A DNA stretch of 6,161 bases from DAOTXK01 sp034435395 (lineage in GTDB: Bacteria; Chloroflexota; Anaerolineae; Aggregatilineales; Ch27): the NCBI GenBank assembly GCA_034435395.1, contig DAOTXK010000396.1:1-6161 (forward strand). Direction: 5' to 3'. Positions 1 to 5,370 of the stretch are shown here, one piece after another; within the stretch, counting starts at the first letter, position 1, and each line of letters begins with the position of its first letter. The position numbers and the translations under genes were made by a program. The notes under the pieces are model-generated. The model did not search any database. It had not been told where the DNA came from and saw only the letters and a list, made by a program, of their open reading frames with translations.

Positions 1-191
1 GCCCAACTCGCATCCCCACACCCCTCGCCTACAACCCGTCGCTGGCCTGATTCTGCCGCCTCCCGCCCGATTAGACAACCGACTCCGGCAGCGTCCTCCG
101 TGCCGCGCCCCCGCTCACGGGATAACTTCCAGCGGCGGGAGTCCCCTGCCTCACCACCCTGCCCTCTTTAACCTGATATTTTTCATCCCAT

Positions 192-220
192 TTGCCAGCT
201 TCGAGGCCGGCAGGTATGAT
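192..220 (+). promoter_or_regulatory. Predicted sigma70-type promoter for the small Cys/His protein
   Basis: A -35 hexamer TTGCCA (192-197) and a -10 hexamer TATGAT (215-220) each match consensus at five of six positions, and the spacer is exactly 17 nt. Transcription would start near 227, leaving a leader of about 58 nt before the ATG at 285. The element overlaps the longest possible reading frame of the downstream gene (a TTG at 192), which argues for the later start. It is one of the two best promoter matches in the window. Confidence 0.55.
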
Positions 221-284
221 CAACCGTGACTGTGTATGGCCGCCCGAACGTCTCACCCCGTTGGTTGCACCGAGGGACATCCTG

Positions 285-602
285 ATGAGCGAATACCCCC
301 CACCCCTGGCCGCCATCCTGGCCCAACTGCCGGAAACCCTTCAGCAGGAAGTGTACGACTTCGCGCTGTTTTTACTGCAAACCCGCGTCCCACCGCCGGA
401 AAGGTGGCGGAAGGCGTTTTATATCTGCCCCGTCTGCTTTGAGACCTCACCCTGGCCAGCCGAGTGCCACGATCACCCGATGATCCCCTGCCACCCCGAC
501 CGGCCCGAAGATTGCCAGCCGGTCCGCGACGCCATGGGTCACCTGCAAGCCCGCGCCCCGCGCTGGTTCATCCAGGCCGTCAGCCGGGGACGCGGGGGAT
601 AA
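285..602 (+). CDS. Small hypothetical protein with Cys/His zinc-ribbon-like cluster
   Basis: This is a 105-residue cytosolic protein whose function I do not recognise. The ATG at 285 is chosen because GAGGGA (272-277) lies 7-8 nt upstream and because the longer frame runs back into the predicted promoter. Residues 8-31 form an amphipathic helix (LAQLPETLQQEVYDFALFLL) that resembles the N-terminus of short DUF2281-type, toxin-antitoxin-associated proteins. Residues 48-70 hold C48-x2-C51, C61, H62, H64, C69 and H70, a spacing compatible with one small zinc-binding knuckle. The C-terminus is Arg/Gly rich with no clear fold. There is no signal peptide or membrane segment. It lies 193 bp upstream of the holin-like membrane gene on the same strand, and nothing ties them functionally. 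The helix resemblance and zinc binding are inference. Confidence 0.6.
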   Translation: MSEYPPPLAAILAQLPETLQQEVYDFALFLLQTRVPPPERWRKAFYICPVCFETSPWPAECHDHPMIPCHPDRPEDCQPVRDAMGHLQARAPRWFIQAVSRGRGG

Positions 603-795
603 CACTGGCCCGTCCGGCGTGGTCCCCGCCCCCACCGGCGCAACCCGGCCCGGAAAAACCCGTATATATCTGATGAGGGACCACAGGCCAGCCACGGTCG
701 CCGTCCGGCCAGTCGCGGGGCCAGCGTGGGCTGCTGAGGTCCTCAGGCACCGCCTGCGCTTGTCCCAGCCACCAGATGGTGAGGAGAGTGTTCTG

Positions 796-1188
796 ATGCG
801 CAATTTTCTGCTGCGGCTGATCGTGAATGGGATCGCCATCGTCATCGTGGCCGCGCTGCTGCCCGGCATCCGCATCGCCAACAACGACCTCGGCACGCTG
901 GCCATCATCGCCCTGGTGATCGGCCTGGTCAACGCCATCATCCGGCCCGTGGTCATGATCCTGAGCTGCCCGTTTATCATCCTCTCGCTGGGCATCCTGA
1001 TCCCCGTCATCAACGGCCTGATGTTTATGCTGGTCGACTGGATCGTGGGCGACCGGCTGACGATCGATAACTTCGGCTGGGCCATCCTGGGCGGCCTGGT
1101 GATGATGGTCGTGGTGCTGATCCTGGAAAGCGCCCTCGGCCTGCGCGAGGACGACCGCCGGCGACGCCAGGAACGACGGGAGCGATAA
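796..1188 (+). CDS. YvlD / phage-holin-4 superfamily (PF04020-like) membrane protein
   Basis: This is a 130-residue integral inner-membrane protein. Four hydrophobic segments lie near residues 4-25, 32-50, 52-76 and 88-110. Between the second and third is the family hallmark GLVNAIIRP (Asn-Ala-x-x-Arg-Pro), then a Pro-x-x-x-L-x-L-G stretch (PFIILSLG) and VINGLMFML, as in YvlD and Phage_holin_4_2 proteins. The tail is very basic and acidic (DDRRRRQERRER) and should be cytosolic. The ATG at 796 is favoured by a strong ribosome binding site, GAGGAGAG (781-788), 7 nt upstream. The frame is open further upstream from a GTG at 619, but that part is not family-like. Family members are about 110-130 residues long, so this one is full length. 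Despite the family name, most chromosomal copies are not phage lysis proteins; roles in envelope stress have been suggested. The gene converges on the ThuA-family gene with 43 bp between stops. A small AT island (about 653-673, containing TATATA) precedes it without a convincing -35. Confidence 0.85.
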   Translation: MRNFLLRLIVNGIAIVIVAALLPGIRIANNDLGTLAIIALVIGLVNAIIRPVVMILSCPFIILSLGILIPVINGLMFMLVDWIVGDRLTIDNFGWAILGGLVMMVVVLILESALGLREDDRRRRQERRER

Positions 1189-1231
1189 GGCCCGTCCCGA
1201 TGAACGGTCCCCCCGATCCCGGCAGCCCCGC

Positions 1232-1960
1232 CTAACCCAGCCGCTCCAGCGGCTCCCGACGATGTTCGACCCGGATCACCGGACCGGGCACCGGCGCGGC
1301 CCAGCGGCAGGCATTGCTGATCACGCGCAGCACCTCCGGCTGGTAATAGATGGGATAGGTCTCATGGCCGGGCCGGAAGTAAAACACTCGGCCCCGGCCC
1401 CGCCGCCAGCAGCACCCGCTGCGGAAAACCTCGCCGCCCTGGAACCAGCTCACGAAGACCAGCTCGTCCGGCTGGGGGATGTCGAACGGCTCGCCGTACA
1501 TCTCGGTGTGCGGGATCTCGAAGTACTCGCCCAGCCCCTCAGCGATGGGGTGCCCCGGCGCGACCACCCACAGCCGCTCTTTCTCGCCGATCTCGCGCCA
1601 CTTGAGGTCGGCGGATGTGCCCATCAGGCGCTTGAAGATTTTGGAGTGGTGGGCGGAATGGAACACGATCAGCCCCATGCCGTCCAACACACGCTGCTGG
1701 ACGCGGTCTACGATGGCCTCCTGGACCTCTTTGTGCGCCAGGTGCCCCCACCAGGTCAGCACGTCAGTCTCGGCCAGCAGGGCCTCGGTCAGACCGTGCT
1801 CCGGCTCGTCGAGGGTGGCCGTCCGCACGGGGAAGCCCTCCGCCTGGAGATGCCGGGCGATGGCCTGGTGCATGCCGTCCGGGTAAACCTCCGCCACCGG
1901 GGGATGGGTTTTTTCCTGGCGGTACTCGTGCCATACCGTGACCCGCGGCAAATCAGACAT
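1232..1960 (-). CDS. ThuA-family protein (trehalose utilisation type, PF06283-like)
   Basis: This 242-residue cytosolic protein belongs to the ThuA family, which has a class I glutamine-amidotransferase-like alpha/beta fold. Clear family landmarks run in order: VTVWHEYRQE (7-16), VYPDGMH (25-31), the WWGH strand end (70-73), FHSAHHSKIFKRLMG (100-114) at the presumed active-site turn, DLKWRE (118-123), HPIAEGL (137-143), EMYGEPFDIP (153-162), SWFQGGEVFRSG (171-182) and YFRPGHETYP (194-203). Length and ends fit a complete member. ThuA proteins occur with trehalose and related disaccharide catabolism (ThuAB in rhizobia, via 3-keto sugars), but the precise reaction is not settled and no ThuB-like dehydrogenase or sugar transporter is in the window. 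The ATG is set by AGGAGG (complement of 1968-1973), 7 nt upstream. The gene probably has its own promoter, since 164 bp separate it from the glycosyltransferase stop and that gap holds a consensus -10. The SGCCWRRGRGR stretch has an unusual double Cys (183-184). Confidence 0.9.
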   Translation of the reverse strand: MSDLPRVTVWHEYRQEKTHPPVAEVYPDGMHQAIARHLQAEGFPVRTATLDEPEHGLTEALLAETDVLTWWGHLAHKEVQEAIVDRVQQRVLDGMGLIVFHSAHHSKIFKRLMGTSADLKWREIGEKERLWVVAPGHPIAEGLGEYFEIPHTEMYGEPFDIPQPDELVFVSWFQGGEVFRSGCCWRRGRGRVFYFRPGHETYPIYYQPEVLRVISNACRWAAPVPGPVIRVEHRREPLERLG

Positions 1961-2034
1961 GGATTCTCCTCCTCTGATACCACTAGCGCCCGGCTGTCCT
2001 GGTTGACCGCTGGGGCGACCGGCGCGGATGTACC

Positions 2035-2048
2035 GACGGCGCGCCGTC
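2035..2048. promoter_or_regulatory. Perfect 14-bp palindrome in the ThuA leader (candidate operator)
   Basis: GACGGCGCGCCGTC is its own reverse complement over all 14 bases. It lies between the predicted -10 of the ThuA-family gene (2076-2081, minus) and its start codon, roughly 20-35 nt downstream of the expected transcription start. Dimeric repressors often bind there. GC-rich DNA makes such palindromes more likely by chance, and no regulator gene is adjacent, so an operator role is inference. Confidence 0.35.
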
Positions 2049-2075
2049 CGGGCGATAGTCCCGATACTGCGGCGA

Positions 2076-2081
2076 ATTATA
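2076..2081 (-). promoter_or_regulatory. Perfect -10 box (TATAAT), predicted ThuA promoter
   Basis: On the minus strand the sequence reads TATAAT, an exact -10 consensus, within otherwise GC-rich intergenic DNA between the glycosyltransferase stop and the ThuA start. No good -35 lies 16-18 nt upstream (best is TGGGAC, two of six), so transcription may depend on an activator or another sigma factor. The expected start near 2069 would give a leader of about 110 nt containing the 14-bp palindrome. Confidence 0.4.
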
Positions 2082-2124
2082 GTGCAGGTGGCCGGGAAGT
2101 CCCACGCGCGAGGGACAACTGACG

Positions 2125-3348
2125 TCAGGCCGCCGGGCGGGGAGTATCCTGAGTGGACAGGCGATCGATAAACGCCATGATGGCCTTTGCCCGCGCCCCC
2201 CAGGTGTACCGCTCAAAGGCCAGCCGCCGCGCCGCCGCCCCCAGCCGCGCCCGCAGCTCAGGATCGTCATGCAGGCGAACCAGCGCCGCCGCCATCGCCC
2301 CCACGTCCGAGGGCGGGACCAGCAGCGCTGTCTCCCCATCGGCCACGATCTCGGCGGTGCTGGGCAGGTCCGTCGCCAGGATGGCCCGCCCGCCCGCCAT
2401 GTACTCAAACAGTTTGATCGGCGAGGCATAGTAGGCGAAGTGTTCGGTCCAGGGGAAGGGCATGGCGGCCACATCGAAGGCGGCCAGGGCGCGGGGCACT
2501 TCCGCCGCCGGGACCTGTCCCAGCGCGTGGAAGCGCTCACCCGGCAGGCCCAGCCCCGTCCACTGCTGCCGGTACCGCGCCGCCAGGTCATCGGGGCCGC
2601 CGACCAGCAGCAGGTGCAGCGGACGGTCGGCGCGGGCGATGGCCTGGATCAGATCGTCCACGCCCTTGCCCATGTTGAGGGTGTGCAGGCGGCCCAGGTA
2701 GCCGACGATGACGGCTTCCGGCGGCAGGCCCAGCGCGGCCCGCGCCTCAGCCGGGGTCGGCAAACCCTGGAAACGCGCCGCCCGGATGCCGTCCGGGGCG
2801 ACCAGCACCCGCTCCGCCGGGACGCCCAGCCCGATCAGGCGCTCGGCCAGGTGGGCCGTCACCGCGATCGCGCCGCCGATCTGCCGGGCCAGGTCGGCCT
2901 GGGCCTGCCGCCGGCCCGGTTCAGCGGACAGGCTGTGCACCTCCCAGAAGATTCGCCGGGCCGGTTTGAAGCGCCGCAGGAAGGCCAGCACCAGCGGGTG
3001 CCGCCCGTAATACACCGCGTCCGGCGCGGCACGGCGCAGCATCGCCAGCAGGGACAGGCTGTAGGTGGCCGTTTGCAGGTAAAAGACCGCCTGCGAGAAG
3101 GCATTGGTCCGCCCGCCGGTCAGGCCGATCAGGTCGATGCACGGCACAGCGCGGATGGTGAACGCGGGCGGCAGGTCATAGTAGACCCAGGGATCGAGAC
3201 CGCGCAGTTCCGGCGGCTGGCCCAGCCGCCCCGGATAGAGGGTGACATCGGCGTGGGCGGCCAGGGCCTCGCAGTTGTGCATGATCTGGAGGCCGTGCGC
3301 CTTCTCGGTTGGCAGACGGATGTTACCGACGTAGTGGAATTGTTTCAC
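2125..3348 (-). CDS. GT4-family glycosyltransferase (GT-B fold)
   Basis: This 407-residue enzyme is predicted to transfer a sugar from an activated nucleotide donor to a glycan, lipid or other acceptor. It is probably cytosolic or peripheral at the inner membrane. The N-terminal acceptor domain opens with RLPTEKAHGLQI (11-22), typical of this subgroup, and includes YYGRHPLVLAFL (113-124) and WEVHSL (135-140). The C-terminal donor domain starts near APDGI (184-188) and GYLGR (216-220). It continues through LLLVGG (246-251) to SPIKLFEYMAGG (309-320) and LPSTAEIV (328-335). E315 is the conserved second Glu of the EX7E motif, while the first position is Y307, a variant seen in some GT4 enzymes. 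Translation starts at GTG, which overlaps the TGA of the preceding short ORF (GTGA). No earlier in-frame start is close and the Shine-Dalgarno is weak, so translational coupling is likely. Donor and acceptor cannot be deduced; no other glycan genes are in view. Confidence 0.9.
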   Translation of the reverse strand: MKQFHYVGNIRLPTEKAHGLQIMHNCEALAAHADVTLYPGRLGQPPELRGLDPWVYYDLPPAFTIRAVPCIDLIGLTGGRTNAFSQAVFYLQTATYSLSLLAMLRRAAPDAVYYGRHPLVLAFLRRFKPARRIFWEVHSLSAEPGRRQAQADLARQIGGAIAVTAHLAERLIGLGVPAERVLVAPDGIRAARFQGLPTPAEARAALGLPPEAVIVGYLGRLHTLNMGKGVDDLIQAIARADRPLHLLLVGGPDDLAARYRQQWTGLGLPGERFHALGQVPAAEVPRALAAFDVAAMPFPWTEHFAYYASPIKLFEYMAGGRAILATDLPSTAEIVADGETALLVPPSDVGAMAAALVRLHDDPELRARLGAAARRLAFERYTWGARAKAIMAFIDRLSTQDTPRPAA

Positions 3349-3485
3349 CCCAGGCCCGCTTTCGCCGCCATGTCCTCGCCGTGGCCCGGAGTGTACATCA
3401 CTTGGCGCAAATCCTCACGGCCCATCCAAAACAAACCGGCGGCCAGGCCGCCGCCGATTGAGAAGCTCGTTCGGGTCAGGAACAT
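3345..3485 (-). CDS. Possible tiny ORF overlapping the glycosyltransferase start
   Basis: A 46-codon frame from the ATG at 3485 (extendable to a TTG at 3563, 72 codons) ends in a TGA that overlaps the glycosyltransferase GTG by four bases, the classic arrangement for translational coupling. Third codon positions are mostly G or C, as in neighbouring genes. The product has one short hydrophobic stretch (SIGGGLAAGLFWM) and a polar tail (GREDLRQVMYTPGHGED) and matches no family I know. Against it, neither start has a Shine-Dalgarno, and a terminator-like hairpin lies inside the frame. It could equally be untranslated spacer whose overlap is accidental. Confidence 0.35.
   Translation of the reverse strand: MFLTRTSFSIGGGLAAGLFWMGREDLRQVMYTPGHGEDMAAKAGLG
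3428..3453 (-). terminator. Terminator-like hairpin with T-rich tail
   Basis: Read on the minus strand, CGGCGGC, a CTG loop and GCCGCCG (3447-3453, 3444-3446, 3437-3443) form a perfect 7-bp GC stem followed at once by GTTTGTTTT. This fits an intrinsic terminator for the two-helix membrane gene ending at 3580, or an attenuator before the glycosyltransferase. It also coincides with Gly-Gly-Leu-Ala-Ala-Gly-Leu-Phe codons of the tiny ORF, so the structure may be a by-product of coding sequence. The T tract is interrupted, which weakens the call. Confidence 0.4.
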
Positions 3486-3579
3486 CAACTGCGCGAAGCC
3501 GCCCGGTCCGGCAGGCGGCGTTATTCCCTGGCCGGATGACGACGGGTCAGCCGCCGCGTCCAAACAGGCGGCAGGGCCG

Positions 3580-3945
3580 CTACCGGGCCGCCGCCGACCA
3601 GCTCTCCGCCACCACCGGGCGCTCCAGCCGGGTCGGTCGCGGGATGGCCGGCTGGGTCTCCAGGGAAGCTGCCGGCTCCCGCCTGACCCGCTGGCGGCGC
3701 GGCCAGACCGTCTGCCCGATCACCGCCCGCCCGACGATGACCGCCCCCGCCAGGAACACCGGCAACCGCACCACCCACAGCAGATCACCGGCCTCGGCGG
3801 CGCTGACGGTCTGCCCTTCCCCCAGGATAAACGCCGGCAGCGCCAGCAGGATCAGGACGATGGCCAGCCCCATCAGCAGGCAGTAAACCACGGTATACCC
3901 CTTCAGAGCGGCAATCCAGATTTGATAAAGACGCATGTGTTTCAT
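3580..3945 (-). CDS. Hypothetical two-helix membrane protein
   Basis: This is a 121-residue inner-membrane protein of no family I recognise. Two hydrophobic segments lie near residues 18-41 (VVYCLLMGLAIVLILLALPAF) and 54-78 (LLWVVRLPVFLAGAVIVG), joined by a short acidic loop. A basic, Pro-rich tail of about 40 residues (from WPRRQRVRRE, 81-90) is probably cytosolic. The ATG at 3945 is supported by AGGAG (complement of 3955-3959), 9 nt upstream; a second Met three codons later is possible. It is the first gene of the minus-strand block that leads to the glycosyltransferase, and it diverges from the URO-D superfamily genes. A functional link to the glycosyltransferase is plausible from order only. 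Confidence 0.65.
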   Translation of the reverse strand: MKHMRLYQIWIAALKGYTVVYCLLMGLAIVLILLALPAFILGEGQTVSAAEAGDLLWVVRLPVFLAGAVIVGRAVIGQTVWPRRQRVRREPAASLETQPAIPRPTRLERPVVAESWSAAAR

Positions 3946-4104
3946 GTCGACGATCTCCTGTCCCGATACGGCCGTGCGATAAACGAACCATGCAGATAAT
4001 TAACGTTCCGATAGTTGAGTTTATGCTTCGTCAATTTAATCATACCCGAATCAGCCCCGCCGGATGGTAAATTTTTCTAAATTCCGGCGACATGGCCGAC
4101 CCAG
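3946..4104. promoter_or_regulatory. AT-rich divergent intergenic region with inverted repeat
   Basis: This stretch between divergent genes is much more AT-rich than its surroundings, especially 3990-4082. For the minus-strand membrane gene a -10-like TATGAT occurs (complement of 4039-4044), but no -35 is properly spaced. An inverted repeat has 7-bp arms, CGCCGGA (4058-4064) and TCCGGCG (4083-4089), around an AT-rich centre that can pair further (AATTT with AAATT). This could be an operator or a hairpin. No small gene is evident. The regulatory role is inferred from position and composition. Confidence 0.35.
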
Positions 4105-4133
4105 TTGCCGCCGCCCTCGATTCCCGTCATACT
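4105..4133 (+). promoter_or_regulatory. Candidate promoter of the first URO-D paralogue
   Basis: TTGCCG (4105-4110) and CATACT (4128-4133) are separated by exactly 17 nt and match the -35 and -10 consensus at three and four positions. Alone this is weak. The same CATACT with a TTGC-type hexamer 17 nt upstream sits exactly 1192 bp further on, at the identical 45-nt distance from the second paralogue's ATG, which raises the likelihood that it is functional. Confidence 0.4.
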
Positions 4134-4178
4134 GGCCGCCAAACCGCTTGCCATCCTCAGGTGAAAGGCGCAGGATTT

Positions 4179-5255
4179 ATGATCAGACTCAACCACCGGC
4201 GGGAGCCGGACTTCGATCTGCTGCGGCGGGCCATCCTCCGCCAGGGCCAGTTGGACCGCGTCCCCTTGCTGGAACTCAAAGCCGACGATGAGATCATCGC
4301 CGCCGTGATGGGCGTCGATTACCGCCCGCCGCGCGACGCCATCGAGCAGCGCCGCTGGACGGAAATCCTGGTCCGGTTCTGGATGGCGATGGGCTACGAC
4401 GCCGTGCGGCTCAAATCCGGCCTGGACCTGCCGCGCACCAGAATCGCCGCCGTGGACACCGCCGCCCTGCCCCGCGCCCGGCGCGAGTGGCAGAGCGAGA
4501 CCGATGGCCCCATCGCCACCTGGGCCGACTTCGAGGCGTATCCCTGGCCGCGCCCGGAGGACGCCGACTTCTCCGATATCGAAGTCGCGGCCCGCCTGCT
4601 GCCGGACGGCCTGAAGCTGCTGATCAGCCCCTACGGCATGCTGGAGCCGCTGATGTGGCTGATGGGCTTCCAGCCGTTCGCCCTGGCCCTCTACGACCAG
4701 CCGGACCTGATCGCGGCCATGGCCGAGCGGATCGCGGCGATTTACATCCCCATCGCCGAAGCGTTGCTGGACATGGAAGCGGTGGCCGGGCTGTTCGTGG
4801 GCGACGACATGGGCTTCAAAACAGCCACCATGATCGCCCCGGAGCACCTCCGGCAGTACGTCTTCCCTTACCACCAGCGGCTGGCCGCCCTGGCCCACGC
4901 GCGGAACAAGGTCTACGTGCTGCACGCCTGCGGCAACCTGGCCGCCGTCATGGACGACCTGATCGACGATGTGGGCATCGACGCCAAACACTCCTTCGAG
5001 GACATCATCATGCCGGTGGAGCAGTTCAAGGCCCGCTACGGCCACCGCATCGGCGTGGTCGGCGGCATCGACGTGGACTTCCTGTGCCGCGCCAGTGAGG
5101 AAGCGGTCCGGGCGCGGGTCCGCCAGGTGCTGGAGTCCTGTATGCCGGGCGGGGGTTATGCGCTGGGAACGGGCAACAGCGTGGCGAATTATGTCCCGCC
5201 GGGCAACTTCCTGGCCATGGTGGACGAGGGCCACGCCTGGCGGCCACACGCCTGA
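4179..5255 (+). CDS. URO-D superfamily protein, MtaA/CmuA-like (methyltransferase or demethylase type), copy 1
   Basis: This complete 358-residue cytosolic protein belongs to the uroporphyrinogen decarboxylase superfamily (TIM barrel). It is unlikely to be HemE: the HemE N-terminal signature (RPxWxMRQAGR) is absent and the N-terminus reads HRREPDFDLLRRAIL. It carries H249-x-C251-G (LHACGN) and C321 (SCMPGGGYALGTGNS, 319-333), the His-x-Cys...Cys arrangement that binds zinc in MtaA/MtbA-type corrinoid methyltransferases. Other landmarks are GLFVGDDMGFKTATMI (204-219), DDVGIDAKHSFEDII (263-277) and VVGGIDVD (293-300). By family it may move a methyl group between a corrinoid and a thiol or take part in demethylation, but no corrinoid protein or MtaB-like partner is in view and the substrate is unknown. 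The ATG is chosen because it aligns with the second copy's start and has GAAAGG (4163-4168) upstream; the frame extends to 4092 without homology. The residue 41-113 region differs sharply from copy 2. Confidence 0.85.
   Translation: MIRLNHRREPDFDLLRRAILRQGQLDRVPLLELKADDEIIAAVMGVDYRPPRDAIEQRRWTEILVRFWMAMGYDAVRLKSGLDLPRTRIAAVDTAALPRARREWQSETDGPIATWADFEAYPWPRPEDADFSDIEVAARLLPDGLKLLISPYGMLEPLMWLMGFQPFALALYDQPDLIAAMAERIAAIYIPIAEALLDMEAVAGLFVGDDMGFKTATMIAPEHLRQYVFPYHQRLAALAHARNKVYVLHACGNLAAVMDDLIDDVGIDAKHSFEDIIMPVEQFKARYGHRIGVVGGIDVDFLCRASEEAVRARVRQVLESCMPGGGYALGTGNSVANYVPPGNFLAMVDEGHAWRPHA
4755..4969 (+). repeat. Near-identical direct repeat, unit 1 (inside URO-D copy 1)
   Basis: These 215 bp recur at 5947-6161 with only three differences (4764 t/c, 4820 a/g, 4838 c/t), all synonymous (Leu, Lys, Ala). 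The match runs to the end of the window and may continue. Two shorter exact blocks at the same 1192-bp offset are 4194-4247 (with 5386-5439) and 4518-4574 (with 5710-5766). Confidence 0.9.
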
Positions 5256-5292
5256 GGCGGGCACATCGGACCTCGGTCCGATGCTACCCGCC
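5256..5292 (+). terminator. Extended hairpin directly after the copy 1 stop
   Basis: Immediately after the TGA, CATCGGACC (5264-5272) and GGTCCGATG (5275-5283) are perfect 9-bp arms, realistically an 8-bp stem with a CTCG loop. GGCGGG (5256-5261) and CCCGCC (5287-5292) can form an outer 6-bp stem with a small internal loop. There is no T tract, so it is either a factor-assisted terminator or an mRNA-stabilising 3' structure. Its position suggests that the two paralogues are not simply read as one unit. Confidence 0.45.
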
Positions 5293-5296
5293 CCCA

Positions 5297-5325
5297 TTGC
5301 TCGCGGTGGCGAGACCCGCCATACT
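5297..5325 (+). promoter_or_regulatory. Candidate promoter of the second URO-D paralogue
   Basis: TTGCTC (5297-5302) and CATACT (5320-5325) are 17 nt apart, with CATACT ending 45 nt before the ATG. Both hexamers occupy exactly the position of those upstream of copy 1 (offset 1192 bp), and the bases before CATACT are also alike (CCCGTCATACT versus CCCGCCATACT). A short hairpin, CTCGC-GGTG-GCGAG (5300-5313), falls in the spacer. Consensus agreement is weak; the conserved position is the main support. Confidence 0.4.
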
Positions 5326-5370
5326 TACGGGGTGGTGCCTCTCCCTTCTGAGAAAGGGTTAACCCCGACC

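Noticed and set aside
1..170. Possible 3' end of an upstream gene: a frame ending at a TGA at 48-50, and another open from 1 to a TAA near 168
   Set aside because: Only 15 residues are visible in the first and the second is low-complexity Pro/Ser/Arg. Neither can be supported, and a minus-strand frame at 71-316 is equally uninformative.
447..1085. Minus-strand open frame opposite the holin-4-like gene
   Set aside because: Its Met/Arg/Ser/Ile-rich composition is the complement of a hydrophobic membrane gene, and it spans an intergenic region.
796..1188. Reading the holin-4 family hit as evidence of a prophage
   Set aside because: No endolysin, capsid, tail, integrase or attachment site is nearby, and chromosomal YvlD-like proteins of this family are common.
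1262..2122. Plus-strand open frame opposite the ThuA gene
   Set aside because: The minus strand carries all the ThuA motifs and a strong ribosome site; this frame has neither.
2120..2127. TGACGTCA palindrome overlapping the glycosyltransferase stop
   Set aside because: An eight-base palindrome overlapping coding sequence is easily due to chance and has no promoter at a suitable distance.
2269..3999. Long plus-strand open frame (576 codons) antisense to the glycosyltransferase
   Set aside because: It is Gln/Arg/Gly/Ala-rich with no recognisable domain, lies opposite a clear GT4 gene and is explained by GC-biased third positions. It also crosses gene boundaries and the promoter region.
4179..5255. 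Calling this gene hemE (heme biosynthesis)
   Set aside because: The HemE N-terminal arginine signature is missing and the His-x-Cys...Cys zinc motif of the methyltransferase branch is present.
4077..5297. Minus-strand open frame (406 codons) opposite URO-D copy 1, with a similar frame at 5443-6117 opposite copy 2
   Set aside because: These are mirror products of the duplicated URO-D genes: their resemblance to each other follows from the sense-strand repeat. They are His/Val/Gln/Gly rich with no domain.
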